Positions 1 to 6,324 are shown, counted from the first letter of the stretch. The stretch is DNA of 12,010 nt from Chloroflexota bacterium (GCA_030550075.1 JAUQQB010000048.1:1-12010), one strand, 5' to 3'. Program-made: numbers and translations. Notes: generated by a model from the sequence alone, not told the origin.

Positions 1-2
1 TG

Positions 3-677
3 GCCCATGCCTGGGGCATGACCGAGATGACCCCGCTGGGCACCGTCGCCAATCTCAAAAGCTACATGGCGGACTGGCCGGAGGAGGAGCGCTTCGCCAT
101 CCGCGCCAAGCAGGGCATGCCCGTCGTCGGCGTGGAGATCCGGGCGGTGGACGACCAGGGGCGGGAGGTGCCATGGGATGGCAAGACCATGGGCGAGCTC
201 CAGGTCCGCGGCCCCTGGGTGATCCGGGCCTATTACAACGATCCTCGCACCACCGAGGCCTTCCAGGACGGCTGGTTCCGCACCGGGGATGTGGTGACCA
301 TTGATCCGGATGGCTACATCCAGATTGTGGATCGCACCAAGGACCTGATCAAGAGCGGCGGGGAGTGGATCTCCTCCGTGGATCTGGAGAACGCCTTGAT
401 GGCCCACCCCAAGGTCCTGGAGGCCGCCGTCATCGCTGTCCCTCATTCGAAATGGCAGGAGCGCCCGCTGGCCGTAGTGGTCCCGCGGACGGAGTTCAAA
501 GAGGACCTCACGAAAGAGGAGCTCCTGGAGTTCCTGCGGCCACGGTTTGCCAAGTGGTGGTTGCCGGATGATATCGTGTTCGTGGAGGCCATCCCCAAGA
601 CCAGCGTGGGGAAGTTCGACAAGAAGGTGCTCCGGGAGCAGTTCCGAGAGTATCGGTTGCCGGAGACGCCGGCCTGA
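3..677 (+). CDS. Fatty acyl-CoA ligase (AMP-binding family), C-terminal part, 5' truncated by the window edge
   Basis: Activates a fatty acid with ATP and CoA through an acyl-adenylate in the cytoplasm. The reading frame is open to the left edge, so the N-terminal P-loop region is missing; about 225 residues remain. Visible adenylate-forming motifs are GMTEMTP near the edge (the TE motif), GWFRTGDV with the conserved Asp contacting the ribose, DRTKDLIKSGGEWIS (the hinge before the C-terminal domain), and PKTSVGKFDKK near the end, with the Lys used in adenylation. The stretch from the hinge through ENALMAHPKV and KWQERPLAVVV closely resembles the Thermus long-chain acyl-CoA synthetase as I remember it, favouring medium- or long-chain fatty acids over acetate. 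It ends in TGA and converges on the gene at 814-2067. The chain-length preference is inferred. Confidence 0.93.
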   Translation, partial: AHAWGMTEMTPLGTVANLKSYMADWPEEERFAIRAKQGMPVVGVEIRAVDDQGREVPWDGKTMGELQVRGPWVIRAYYNDPRTTEAFQDGWFRTGDVVTIDPDGYIQIVDRTKDLIKSGGEWISSVDLENALMAHPKVLEAAVIAVPHSKWQERPLAVVVPRTEFKEDLTKEELLEFLRPRFAKWWLPDDIVFVEAIPKTSVGKFDKKVLREQFREYRLPETPA

Positions 678-715
678 TGGAAGGCATCGGTCCCCTTGTG
701 GGTCTGAAAAACGAA

Positions 716-771
716 GGGGCGCTCAGGCGTGCCGCTGAAGATCTATGATCGGCGGGCGACCTGAGCGCCCC
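716..771. terminator. Long inverted repeat between convergent genes, probable bidirectional terminator
   Basis: A perfect 12-bp inverted repeat has arms GGGGCGCTCAGG (716-727) and CCTGAGCGCCCC (760-771) and a 32-nt loop. The loop contains a further GCCG/CGGC pairing. It sits midway between the stop of the acyl-CoA ligase and the stop of the convergent coiled-coil gene, where a shared terminator is expected. No clear T-run follows either arm, so Rho-independent termination is not certain. The symmetry itself is seen directly. Confidence 0.5.
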
Positions 772-813
772 ATCTCGGGCGCATTCGAAGGAGAGTTCCC
801 TCCTCCTCGTGGG

Positions 814-2067
814 TTATATCGGCCACCCCACGTGACCGTCCCGGACGACCACGATGGGCTGCCCCTTCGCCCGCATCTGCCGGATCATTTCCTGGGCTCC
901 CTTCGTCAGCCGGCTCCCCGCCACCCCTGGCCACACTTCGCCCAGGACCTTCCGCAGGACCTCTGCCCGACGAACCGATCGCTCCACATCCTTACGGTCC
1001 ACCACCCAGGATACCTCCAGAACCACATGGAGGACGTCTCCCCTCCGCTGCCCTCGAATCGCCACGTCTGTTAGTCGCGCGTCCTCAAAGGCCTGTGGAG
1101 AGATCTCCCCAGCGTCCAGGGCCTGCTCCAGTGCCTCTACGATCTCGGAGGAGGAAAGCGCGCGAACCTTCCGGAAGTCCGGCCGGCCGAAGTAAGCGGC
1201 CGCCCGCTCGACATAGAGGCGTCGGAGATCGCGATCTTTAAGGATGGCAACATCTTGTGTGAGGGCCTGCATCGCCTTTGCCAGCTCCCGCACCTGTTCC
1301 TCGGTGCGGCGCTGGGCCTCTATGAGGGCGGACACGGTTTCTTCCAGCCGGGCGATTCGTTCTTCGGCCCGTCGCTGGGCTTCTGCCAGCTCCCGCACCT
1401 GTTCCTCGGTGCGGCGCTGGGCCTCAATGAGGGCGGACACGGTTTCTTCCAGCCGGGCGATTCGTTCTTCGGCCCGTCGCTGGGCCTCTGCCAGTTCTCG
1501 CACCTGTTCCTCGGTGCGGCGCTGGGCTTCTATCAGGGCTGATACGATCTCCTCCAGGCGCGTCAATCGCTCCTCGGCGTGTCGCTGGGCTTCGGCCAGG
1601 GCTGAAACGGCTTCCTCCAGCCGTGCGATGCGTTCCTCGGCCCGTCGCTGGGCTTCAGCCAGCTCGGCGAAGCGGCGGTTGGTTTCGGCCCGATGGGCAA
1701 CGAACTCCTCGTAGTGCCGTCGCTGGGCTTCGGCCAGCTGCCCAACTTGCTCCTCGGTGTGGCGCTGGGCTTCAGCCAGCTCGGCGAAGCGGCGGTCGGT
1801 TTCGGCCCGATGTTCCAGAAATTCTTGGCGAAGGGCCGCAAACTCCTTATAGTGGTGTCGCTGGGCCTTTGCCAGGACAATTACGGCATTCCGCACCGCC
1901 CGGAGGCTCTTCTCCACATCCCCCATGCGCGTGTGGAGCTGCTGCAGCGTCTCGGGCATTTTCAGCAGCTCCCGAGTCAGCAGGCGCTGGCGCAAGGTCT
2001 CCAGCCACTGAGGATGCTGATCCAGAAGCTGAATCAGATCTTCAAAGTCCTGAACAGTGAACGCCAT
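814..2067 (-). CDS. Repetitive coiled-coil protein with a C-terminal PD-(D/E)XK-nuclease-like domain
   Basis: 417 residues, function unknown. An N-terminal helical segment (about 1-50, with LLDQHPQWLETLRQRLL) precedes a very long coiled coil (about 50-275). The coil is built on the motif EAQRR-x-EE, recurring mostly 14 or 21 residues apart, with two longer steps (32 and 25 residues) that fit an inserted 11-residue turn. The C-terminal domain (about 276-417) has the order RLTDVAIRG (Asp334), then a beta-strand LHVVLEVS (Glu351, Ser353), then DRKDVERSVRRAEVL, resembling a PD-(D/E)XK fold with Ser in place of the Lys. I associate this architecture with proteins of Chloroflexota and cyanobacteria, some labelled DUF3782; the label is from memory. 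The ATG at 2067 has a strong AGGGGAGG site 5 nt upstream (2073-2080). It starts 13 nt after the nitroreductase stop, so it is probably the last gene of that operon. The nuclease assignment is inference. Confidence 0.85.
   Translation of the reverse strand: MAFTVQDFEDLIQLLDQHPQWLETLRQRLLTRELLKMPETLQQLHTRMGDVEKSLRAVRNAVIVLAKAQRHHYKEFAALRQEFLEHRAETDRRFAELAEAQRHTEEQVGQLAEAQRRHYEEFVAHRAETNRRFAELAEAQRRAEERIARLEEAVSALAEAQRHAEERLTRLEEIVSALIEAQRRTEEQVRELAEAQRRAEERIARLEETVSALIEAQRRTEEQVRELAEAQRRAEERIARLEETVSALIEAQRRTEEQVRELAKAMQALTQDVAILKDRDLRRLYVERAAAYFGRPDFRKVRALSSSEIVEALEQALDAGEISPQAFEDARLTDVAIRGQRRGDVLHVVLEVSWVVDRKDVERSVRRAEVLRKVLGEVWPGVAGSRLTKGAQEMIRQMRAKGQPIVVVRDGHVGWPI
1281..1595 (-). repeat. 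Three tandem 105-bp repeats within the coiled-coil gene
   Basis: Units 1281-1385, 1386-1490 and 1491-1595 each encode 35 residues (five heptads). The first two differ at only two positions (T/A at 1321/1426 and T/C at 1381/1486). The third is clearly related but diverged. A further, more degenerate unit follows from 1596. The encoded unit alternates EAQRRAEERIARLEE with EAQRRTEEQVREL. Confidence 0.9.
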
Positions 2068-2080
2068 AGAAGCCTCCCCT

Positions 2081-2797
2081 CTATGAGGATTTTACCACGA
2101 GGACCCGGTGCGGTCCTAACGCCCGCAGGCCTGGCATGAAAGGCAGGTCCCCGGCTATTCGCGGTTGGAAGATCGTGAACGCCTCGATGGGCCGCCGCGG
2201 CTTCTCCCGGGGTGGCCCTGCTGGGAACCCGACCAGGATCATCCCCTGCGGCTCCCAGTCCGACGGCAGCCCCAGGGTCTCCCGCACGGTCTCCGGGCAG
2301 AACAGCGGGGCGCAGATCCAGCAGGCCCCCAGGCCCAGGGCATGAGCCATCAGCAACATGTTCTGCCCGGCCATCGCCACACTCTGGATCGCCATCGTCC
2401 GCTCGGCCGCCTGTCGCCGTTCATCGGGATACCGATCCATCTCGAGCATCGACAGGCAGACCACGATCGCCAGCGGGGCGGAAACGATCCGTTCGTAAGA
2501 GCGGGCAACGTCCTCCGCAATCCGCTCCTCAGGCACCCCATCCTGCCGCAGATCCGTCGCCAGGCGTTCGCCCATCGCCCGAGCCAGTCGGGCTTTCAGG
2601 CGAGGGTCCTCCACCACCGCGAATCGCCACGGCTGGCGATTGTGGGCAGAGGGCGCCCACCGGGCAGCCTCTAACAGTGCCCTCACCCATTCCCCGGGAA
2701 TGGGATCCGGGCGATACCGCCGGATGGAGTGCCGGGAGCGGATGGAATCCAGCAGCGCCCGGGCGGGAGCCGGGAGGTTTTCCATCAGGGGATCCAT
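2081..2797 (-). CDS. Nitroreductase-family flavoprotein resembling the FbiB C-terminal domain (dehydro-F420 reductase type)
   Basis: 238 residues, predicted cytoplasmic FMN-binding oxidoreductase. Family motifs are HSIRRYRPDPIP (23-34, flavin phosphate contact), APSAHNRQPWRF (48-59), YPDERRQAAERTM (about 123-135) and GLGACWICAPLFCPETVR (155-172), then LGLPSDWEPQGMILVGFP. This order matches the C-terminal domain of mycobacterial FbiB, which reduces dehydro-F420-0, better than BluB or NfsB types. It is free-standing, with no CofE (F420 ligase) domain, and has an extra tail of about 30 residues. The ATG at 2797 has GAGG 7 nt upstream and overlaps the adenosyltransferase gene by 13 bp. An alternative ATG at 2785 would give a TGATG junction with that gene's stop. 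Membership of the family is firm; the F420 role is inferred from resemblance only. Confidence 0.88.
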   Translation of the reverse strand: MDPLMENLPAPARALLDSIRSRHSIRRYRPDPIPGEWVRALLEAARWAPSAHNRQPWRFAVVEDPRLKARLARAMGERLATDLRQDGVPEERIAEDVARSYERIVSAPLAIVVCLSMLEMDRYPDERRQAAERTMAIQSVAMAGQNMLLMAHALGLGACWICAPLFCPETVRETLGLPSDWEPQGMILVGFPAGPPREKPRRPIEAFTIFQPRIAGDLPFMPGLRALGPHRVLVVKSS

Positions 2798-3333
2798 GGG
2801 AGATCCTCAACGCCGTGGACTGCGTTGGCCCATCGGGCCAGCATGAAGAGGAGATCCGAAAGCCGGTTGAGATACGCCAAGATCCAGGGGGGCACCGGCT
2901 CCTGTCGGTGGAGCGTGACCACTGCCCGTTCAGCCCGTCGGCAGACCGTGCGGGCGACATGGAAAGCGGCGCTGAGCGGATGACCGCCCGGGAGGATAAA
3001 GACCCGTGTGGGGCCGGCTGTGGCTTCGCACTCGTCGATCCATGTCTCCATCTCCGCAATGCGCCCTTCCGGGGGAGGGGGAAGCGCGGGCGCCCGATCC
3101 GCCATCGTGGGATCCAGGGCCAGATAGCTTCCGATCACAAACAGGTCCCGCTGGATCGTCCGCACACGCTCTGCCCATGGAGCCGGGATCCCCATCGCCC
3201 CCAGGTAGCCCATCCAGGCGTTCAGCTCGTCCACCGTCCCATAGGCCGTCACGCGGGAGTGATCTTTTGGGACCCGTGTGGGACCCATCAGCTGCGTGGT
3301 GCCGTCATCGCCGGTCCGCGTGTAGATCTTCAT
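2785..3333 (-). CDS. pduO: PduO-type ATP:cob(I)alamin adenosyltransferase
   Basis: 182 residues, the usual length for this trimeric enzyme. It transfers the adenosyl group of ATP to cob(I)alamin, making coenzyme B12 in the last step of corrinoid activation or salvage. Motifs are IYTRTGDDGTTQL (3-15, ATP-binding), YGTVDELNAWMGYL (31-44), FILPGGHPLSAAFHVARTVCRRAER (around 112-136) and YLNRLSDLLFMLAR (154-167), with the conserved Arg and Asp residues of the active site. The ATG at 3333 is preceded by GGAGG 6 nt upstream. The stop overlaps the start of the nitroreductase gene, which implies translational coupling. It lies downstream of the DUF212 gene with a gap of about 60 bp. Confidence 0.95.
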   Translation of the reverse strand: MKIYTRTGDDGTTQLMGPTRVPKDHSRVTAYGTVDELNAWMGYLGAMGIPAPWAERVRTIQRDLFVIGSYLALDPTMADRAPALPPPPEGRIAEMETWIDECEATAGPTRVFILPGGHPLSAAFHVARTVCRRAERAVVTLHRQEPVPPWILAYLNRLSDLLFMLARWANAVHGVEDLPWIP

Positions 3334-3393
3334 CCGGTTCCTCCACGATCGCTGCAGGAGTTATTCAGCATCGGAGCGCCGCTTCCTGCCGGT

Positions 3394-3846
3394 TCATGGC
3401 GCGAGATGCCACCAGAGCCATGCGATCCCAAGCCCCAGCAATGCCCCCACGACCACCTCCATCGGGGTGTGACCGATCAATTCCTTCAAGCGCTGCTCGC
3501 TAAGCGGGCGGCCGGCAAAGACTTCCTCCAGGATCTGGTTCAAGATACGGGCCTGGATGCTGGCCGCGCGACGAACCCCTGCGGCGTCATACATCACGAT
3601 CAGGGCGACGATGGCGCTGATGGCGAAGGCCGTGGAGGTTAGTCCCTCTCGTAGCCCTACCGCCATCGCCATGGCGGAGACCAGGGCCGCGTGGGAACTG
3701 GGCATGCCGCCGGCGCTGATCAGTAGCCCCAGGTTCAGCCGCCGATATCGAGCCCATTCCACCGGGACCTTGGAGGTCTGGGCCACCGTCCAGGCCAGGA
3801 GGGCCGGCACCAGGATCGGATTCTGGAAAAGATCGCTCACATTCAT
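3394..3846 (-). CDS. Divergent PAP2 family membrane protein (DUF212 / YuiD-like)
   Basis: 150 residues with several hydrophobic segments (about 10-22, 37-66, 72-86 and 128-146), so an integral membrane protein is predicted. The family is distantly related to PAP2/vanadium haloperoxidase-type acid phosphatases. The diagnostic sequences are present: SAGGMPSSHAA (44-54, the phosphatase-like PSSH), MYDAAGVRRAAS (85-96), QARILNQILEE and LIGHTPMEVVVGALLG (about 123-138). Family substrates are not established; lipid phosphate or undecaprenyl pyrophosphate is possible but unproven. The start lies 3 nt after the xseB stop, with a GAGGGG site overlapping that stop, which indicates tight translational coupling. 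Confidence 0.92.
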   Translation of the reverse strand: MNVSDLFQNPILVPALLAWTVAQTSKVPVEWARYRRLNLGLLISAGGMPSSHAALVSAMAMAVGLREGLTSTAFAISAIVALIVMYDAAGVRRAASIQARILNQILEEVFAGRPLSEQRLKELIGHTPMEVVVGALLGLGIAWLWWHLAP

Positions 3847-3849
3847 CCC

Positions 3850-4083
3850 TCACCCCTCGAAAGGGGTCAGACGGATCGCTTCCGCTTCGTCGCGTTCGAG
3901 CAGTTGAACCCGGAGCTGTGCTTCCTGTAATAATTGCTGACATCGATCGGCCAGCGCGCGCCCTCGTTCATAAAGGGCCATCGCTTCCTCCAGGGGAAGC
4001 CCGCCGCCCTCCAGGGCGCGCACAATCTGTTCCAGCTCAGACAACGCCTCCTCAAAGGTTAACTCCTGGATGGGTTTGTTCAT
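3850..4083 (-). CDS. xseB: Exodeoxyribonuclease VII small subunit
   Basis: 77 residues, two helices. XseB binds the XseA large subunit and the complex degrades single-stranded DNA to acid-soluble oligonucleotides. The sequence has the family pattern LTFEEALSELEQIVRALEGG then LPLEEAMALYERGRAL, with Cys and the LLQEAQ helix following. The ATG at 4083 is preferred because it is preceded by a G-rich stretch and gives the usual short N-terminus. An in-frame ATG at 4095 would add four residues but has no ribosome-binding site. The gene for the catalytic partner xseA is not in the window; upstream are about 185 bp without a gene and then trmB. Confidence 0.92.
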   Translation of the reverse strand: MNKPIQELTFEEALSELEQIVRALEGGGLPLEEAMALYERGRALADRCQQLLQEAQLRVQLLERDEAEAIRLTPFEG

Positions 4084-4268
4084 CGGATCCCCCATGATAA
4101 ACAGATGTTGAGGTCAGGTGGATTGCCTTCGGTGGCCTGCCTGGCTCCAACATCCCTGGTTTAAGGACGTGAGGCTCTTCTCGTTCAGCGAAGAAGAACC
4201 CAGGTGACTGCTGGCCTTGCATTTTAAGCTTTGAGCCGGGGACCGGAGGCGCATTCTCCCGGCCATCT
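4084..4268. other. Gap between trmB and xseB, no gene seen
   Basis: No supported coding region lies here. An inverted repeat at 4173-4200 (arms GGCTCTTCT and AGAAGAACC, nine pairs including one G-T, 10-nt loop) could be a processing or attenuation hairpin between trmB and xseB. It has no T-run on either side. No convincing -10/-35 pair for xseB was found, so xseB may be transcribed with trmB. Confidence 0.4.
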
Positions 4269-5321
4269 TCAGATTGTGGAGGAGAGAACTTGAAGGTCTG
4301 GGACGGCTTCCTCAATGGCGAGTGCAACAGCTTGCACCCCGATCTTCAGGGCCGTTGTGGGCCGCAGCCCCCCAATCTCAGCGGGCTTCAGGATCCAGGC
4401 CCCTGGGCCGTGGGGCTGAAATTGCAGCGCCACCGTCTCCACCCACTGGCCTTCCGCCATCAACAATTCGATCAACAGCCCATCCCCTTCCACCGGACGA
4501 TATAGCCTCCTCACCCGCCAGACGGTTTCCCCATCCTGCCAGAGCCGTCCGCATAAGGCCTCCACCACGCGGGAGAGCTCCGGCGCGCCTTTCCAGATCC
4601 GGTGGGGCATGGCTTCCTCCGAGCGCATGATACGGGGGAGAGAGGGCACAACGGCCGGCCCGCTCCGTCGCCAGATAAAATAAAAACACGCCCGGCCAGC
4701 CGCGAGGGCCTTCCGCTCATAGCGAGTTGGCTCCCGATTCGGCAGCGTGTGAACCCACAGCGTCTCAAAGGCGCTCTCCAGCCCGGGCGTCTCTTTCAGT
4801 GCGTCAGCGATCCACAGCGCGTAATCGGCGTCGTCCGTTGCGATCAGGAGCGTCCCCTCCGGCTGCAGGCGATCCGCCGCCAGCCGCAGGAAAGCGGGTG
4901 TCAGGAGCCGCCGATGGTGATGCCGGGCCTTGGGCCAGGGATCGGGGAAATTGATATAAAGCCCAGCGATGGATCCCGGCGTGAAAAGGAGGGCCAGGGT
5001 GATGAAGGCATCCCCCAGCACCAGCCGGACGTTCTTCAATCCCTCCCGGCGCAGTCGCTTGAGTGCCCATCGAATCGGTTCTAAAGCTCGCTCCACTCCA
5101 ATGCAGTTGGCCTCCGGCATCCGGCGGGCAAGCGCCGTCAGGAAGGCCCCATCGCCAAACCCGAGCTCCACGTGGAGCGGCCCCCTCCGGCCGAAACAGG
5201 CGACCCAATCCATCGGCCATGGCAGATGTTGCAGCTCCAGGAGCCAGCGGGGATCCCCCAGCCGGAACCGCGCAGGAGGAACTTGCAGAGCGGATGCTTC
5301 CTCCTTCCAGGCAGATGCCAT
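4269..5321 (-). CDS. trmB: tRNA (guanine-N7)-methyltransferase TrmB with long C-terminal extension
   Basis: 350 residues from this start. Methylates G46 in the variable loop of tRNAs using S-adenosylmethionine. The Rossmann core (about 48-220) shows VELGFGDGAF (51-60, SAM-binding loop), GVERALEPI, INFPDPWPKARHHHRRLL (123-140, the family hallmark), IATDDADYALW and PTRYERKALAAGRACFYF (198-215). Typical mesophilic TrmB stops near 215-240 residues; here about 130 more follow (222-350) with no motif I recognise. TrmB of the thermophile Aquifex is known to have a C-terminal extension needed at high temperature. The ATG at 5321 has GGAG 8 nt upstream. An in-frame ATG at 5339 and TTG at 5348 are alternatives with weaker sites. 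It diverges from the lipoprotein gene. Confidence 0.94.
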   Translation of the reverse strand: MASAWKEEASALQVPPARFRLGDPRWLLELQHLPWPMDWVACFGRRGPLHVELGFGDGAFLTALARRMPEANCIGVERALEPIRWALKRLRREGLKNVRLVLGDAFITLALLFTPGSIAGLYINFPDPWPKARHHHRRLLTPAFLRLAADRLQPEGTLLIATDDADYALWIADALKETPGLESAFETLWVHTLPNREPTRYERKALAAGRACFYFIWRRSGPAVVPSLPRIMRSEEAMPHRIWKGAPELSRVVEALCGRLWQDGETVWRVRRLYRPVEGDGLLIELLMAEGQWVETVALQFQPHGPGAWILKPAEIGGLRPTTALKIGVQAVALAIEEAVPDLQVLSSTI

Positions 5322-5410
5322 GCCGATCGCTCCAGCCATAGGGATCAAGATCCCGTTCGGACGTGCAGGAAGCCCGGAACATCGGAGTGGATAAGCTCCT
5401 TTCTCGAGGA

Positions 5411-5441
5411 ATTATAAACTGATCCCGTGATGGGCTGTCAG
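5411..5441 (-). promoter_or_regulatory. Candidate sigma-70-type promoter for trmB
   Basis: On the minus strand CTGACA (5436-5441) precedes TTTATAAT (5411-5418). Taking TTTATA as -10 the spacing is 17 nt; taking TATAAT it is 19 nt. An AAAGGAG follows downstream (near 5395-5401) but is not in register with a trmB start codon at a normal distance. Confidence 0.45.
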
Positions 5442-5576
5442 GGAATAAGAGAAAGCGCTTGCACAGTTGATCGGTTCTGGTTAGTGCATTCGAGGCGGAC
5501 CATTCGGATGGTGTGTTACCGCGGACGAATTGAGATGGCTCTCCGAAGGGCTTCTGGGGAGGATGACGAATAAATG

Positions 5577-5604
5577 TTTACATACGGACGAGGCCGCCCA
5601 CAAT
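5577..5604 (+). promoter_or_regulatory. Candidate promoter for the lipoprotein gene
   Basis: TTTACA (5577-5582; 5 of 6 consensus) is followed after 16 nt by CACAAT (5599-5604; 4 of 6). The predicted transcript would begin about 35 nt before the ATG at 5646. The surrounding 5349-5645 region holds no gene; it also has a small hairpin at 5499-5512 (ACCAT-TCGG-ATGGT). Confidence 0.3.
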
Positions 5605-5645
5605 ATCTCTTATGGTTCTTTAAGCTTTCCAAAAAGGGGAAGCCT

Positions 5646-6272
5646 ATGGCCCATGGGATTCTGCAATCGATCTTCCGGGGTTGCTTCCTGTTACTTCTTT
5701 CGCTCGTCGCTTGCCACCCGACCTCCAGCGCACGCTACACGCTCGATTTTACGAACGGCGCGCCGGGCTGGTCCCTCCCTGCAGAGGCGCGCTTTGTCGC
5801 GCGGGTGGAGGACGGATATCTGGTTCTGAGCCTGAGGCCGCCCCGCATGGTCGGCTGGGCGCTTTCCCCCTTCGCCTTCCAGGACGGGCAGGTGGAGGTG
5901 GAGGGGACACTGCTGGAAGGACCGTCGTCCACAGATTACGGCCTGATCCTCGAGACCCAAGAGGGGCGCTTCTATCGCTTCGCTGTCAGCACAGATGGCT
6001 ATTATGGTGTCTTTTTCTATGAGCGGGGGAACTGGCGGACCCTGGTGGATTGGACCGCTCACCCTGCCATCCGAACCGGGAGGACTACCAATCACCTGCG
6101 GGTTCGGTGCACAGGTGCCGAACGGATCTTCTGGGTCAACGGCATGGAAGTCGCCCGGGTCCAGCGTGGATCGATTGAGGGAGGAGGGCGGGTCGGCGTG
6201 AGCATCGGGACCATGGTCCGGGGCGATGCCCGTGTGGCCTTCGATCGGTTCATCGCGGTGCGGGATCGCTGA
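5646..6272 (+). CDS. Predicted lipoprotein with a concanavalin-like beta-sandwich domain, function unknown
   Basis: 208 residues. A type II signal peptide is clear: a short positive N-terminus (to Arg11), a hydrophobic stretch CFLLLLSL, and the lipobox LVAC with lipidated Cys23. The mature part is rich in beta-strand patterns. FTNGAPGWS near 35-43, then FQDGQVEVEGTLL, DYGLILETQEGRFYRFAVS, GYYGVFFYERGNWR and NHLRVRCTGAERIFWVNGMEVARV resemble the LamG/DUF1080-type jelly-roll domains found in extracytoplasmic proteins. No catalytic motif is recognisable, so glycan binding is only a possibility. The ATG at 5646 is chosen because AAGGGGAAG lies just upstream and it gives a proper signal peptide; the frame extends further upstream to 5574 but without a signal-like start. 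It converges on the ABC ATPase gene. Confidence 0.82.
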   Translation: MAHGILQSIFRGCFLLLLSLVACHPTSSARYTLDFTNGAPGWSLPAEARFVARVEDGYLVLSLRPPRMVGWALSPFAFQDGQVEVEGTLLEGPSSTDYGLILETQEGRFYRFAVSTDGYYGVFFYERGNWRTLVDWTAHPAIRTGRTTNHLRVRCTGAERIFWVNGMEVARVQRGSIEGGGRVGVSIGTMVRGDARVAFDRFIAVRDR

Positions 6273-6277
6273 AATCG

Positions 6278-6314
6278 GCGGGCTGCGGGTGCTTTCAAGG
6301 GGCCCGCAGCCCGC
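6278..6314. terminator. Strong bidirectional hairpin terminator
   Basis: A perfect 12-bp stem, GCGGGCTGCGGG (6278-6289) with CCCGCAGCCCGC (6303-6314), has a 13-nt loop. It lies 5 nt after the lipoprotein stop and 10 nt from the ABC ATPase stop, exactly between convergent genes. T-tracts are short (TT on the plus side, GATTT on the minus side). Confidence 0.75.
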
Positions 6315-6324
6315 TTGAATGGGC

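Noticed and set aside
1281..1595. Regular direct repeats that could suggest CRISPR
   Set aside because: Units are contiguous at 105 bp with no variable spacers and encode heptads in frame.
1244..1714. 156-residue plus-strand open frame rich in Ser, Arg and Ala
   Set aside because: It is antisense to the 105-bp repeats, its repetitiveness only mirrors the coiled-coil gene, and it has no ribosome-binding site or family resemblance.
2081..2797. BluB (dimethylbenzimidazole synthase) as identity of the nitroreductase, suggested by the adjacent B12 gene
   Set aside because: The motif order, including GLGACW-x-x-x-LFCPETVR and LPSDWEPQG, matches FbiB C-terminal domains better than BluB.
2212..3642. 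476-residue plus-strand open frame
   Set aside because: It runs antisense through three confidently assigned genes; its composition (Pro, Arg, Gly, Ser) is typical of a shadow frame in GC-rich DNA.
4052..4327. 91-residue minus-strand open frame between trmB and xseB
   Set aside because: It overlaps both neighbours, lacks a ribosome-binding site and has a low-complexity, non-protein-like composition.
4804..5382. 192-residue minus-strand frame starting near an AAAGGAG
   Set aside because: It is out of frame with trmB over the conserved methyltransferase core and has shadow-like composition; the AAAGGAG is too far from its ATG.
5459..5487. TTGCAC-17-TAGTGC as promoter of the lipoprotein gene
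   Set aside because: Both boxes match only about half the consensus; the pair at 5577-5604 fits better and lies closer to the gene.
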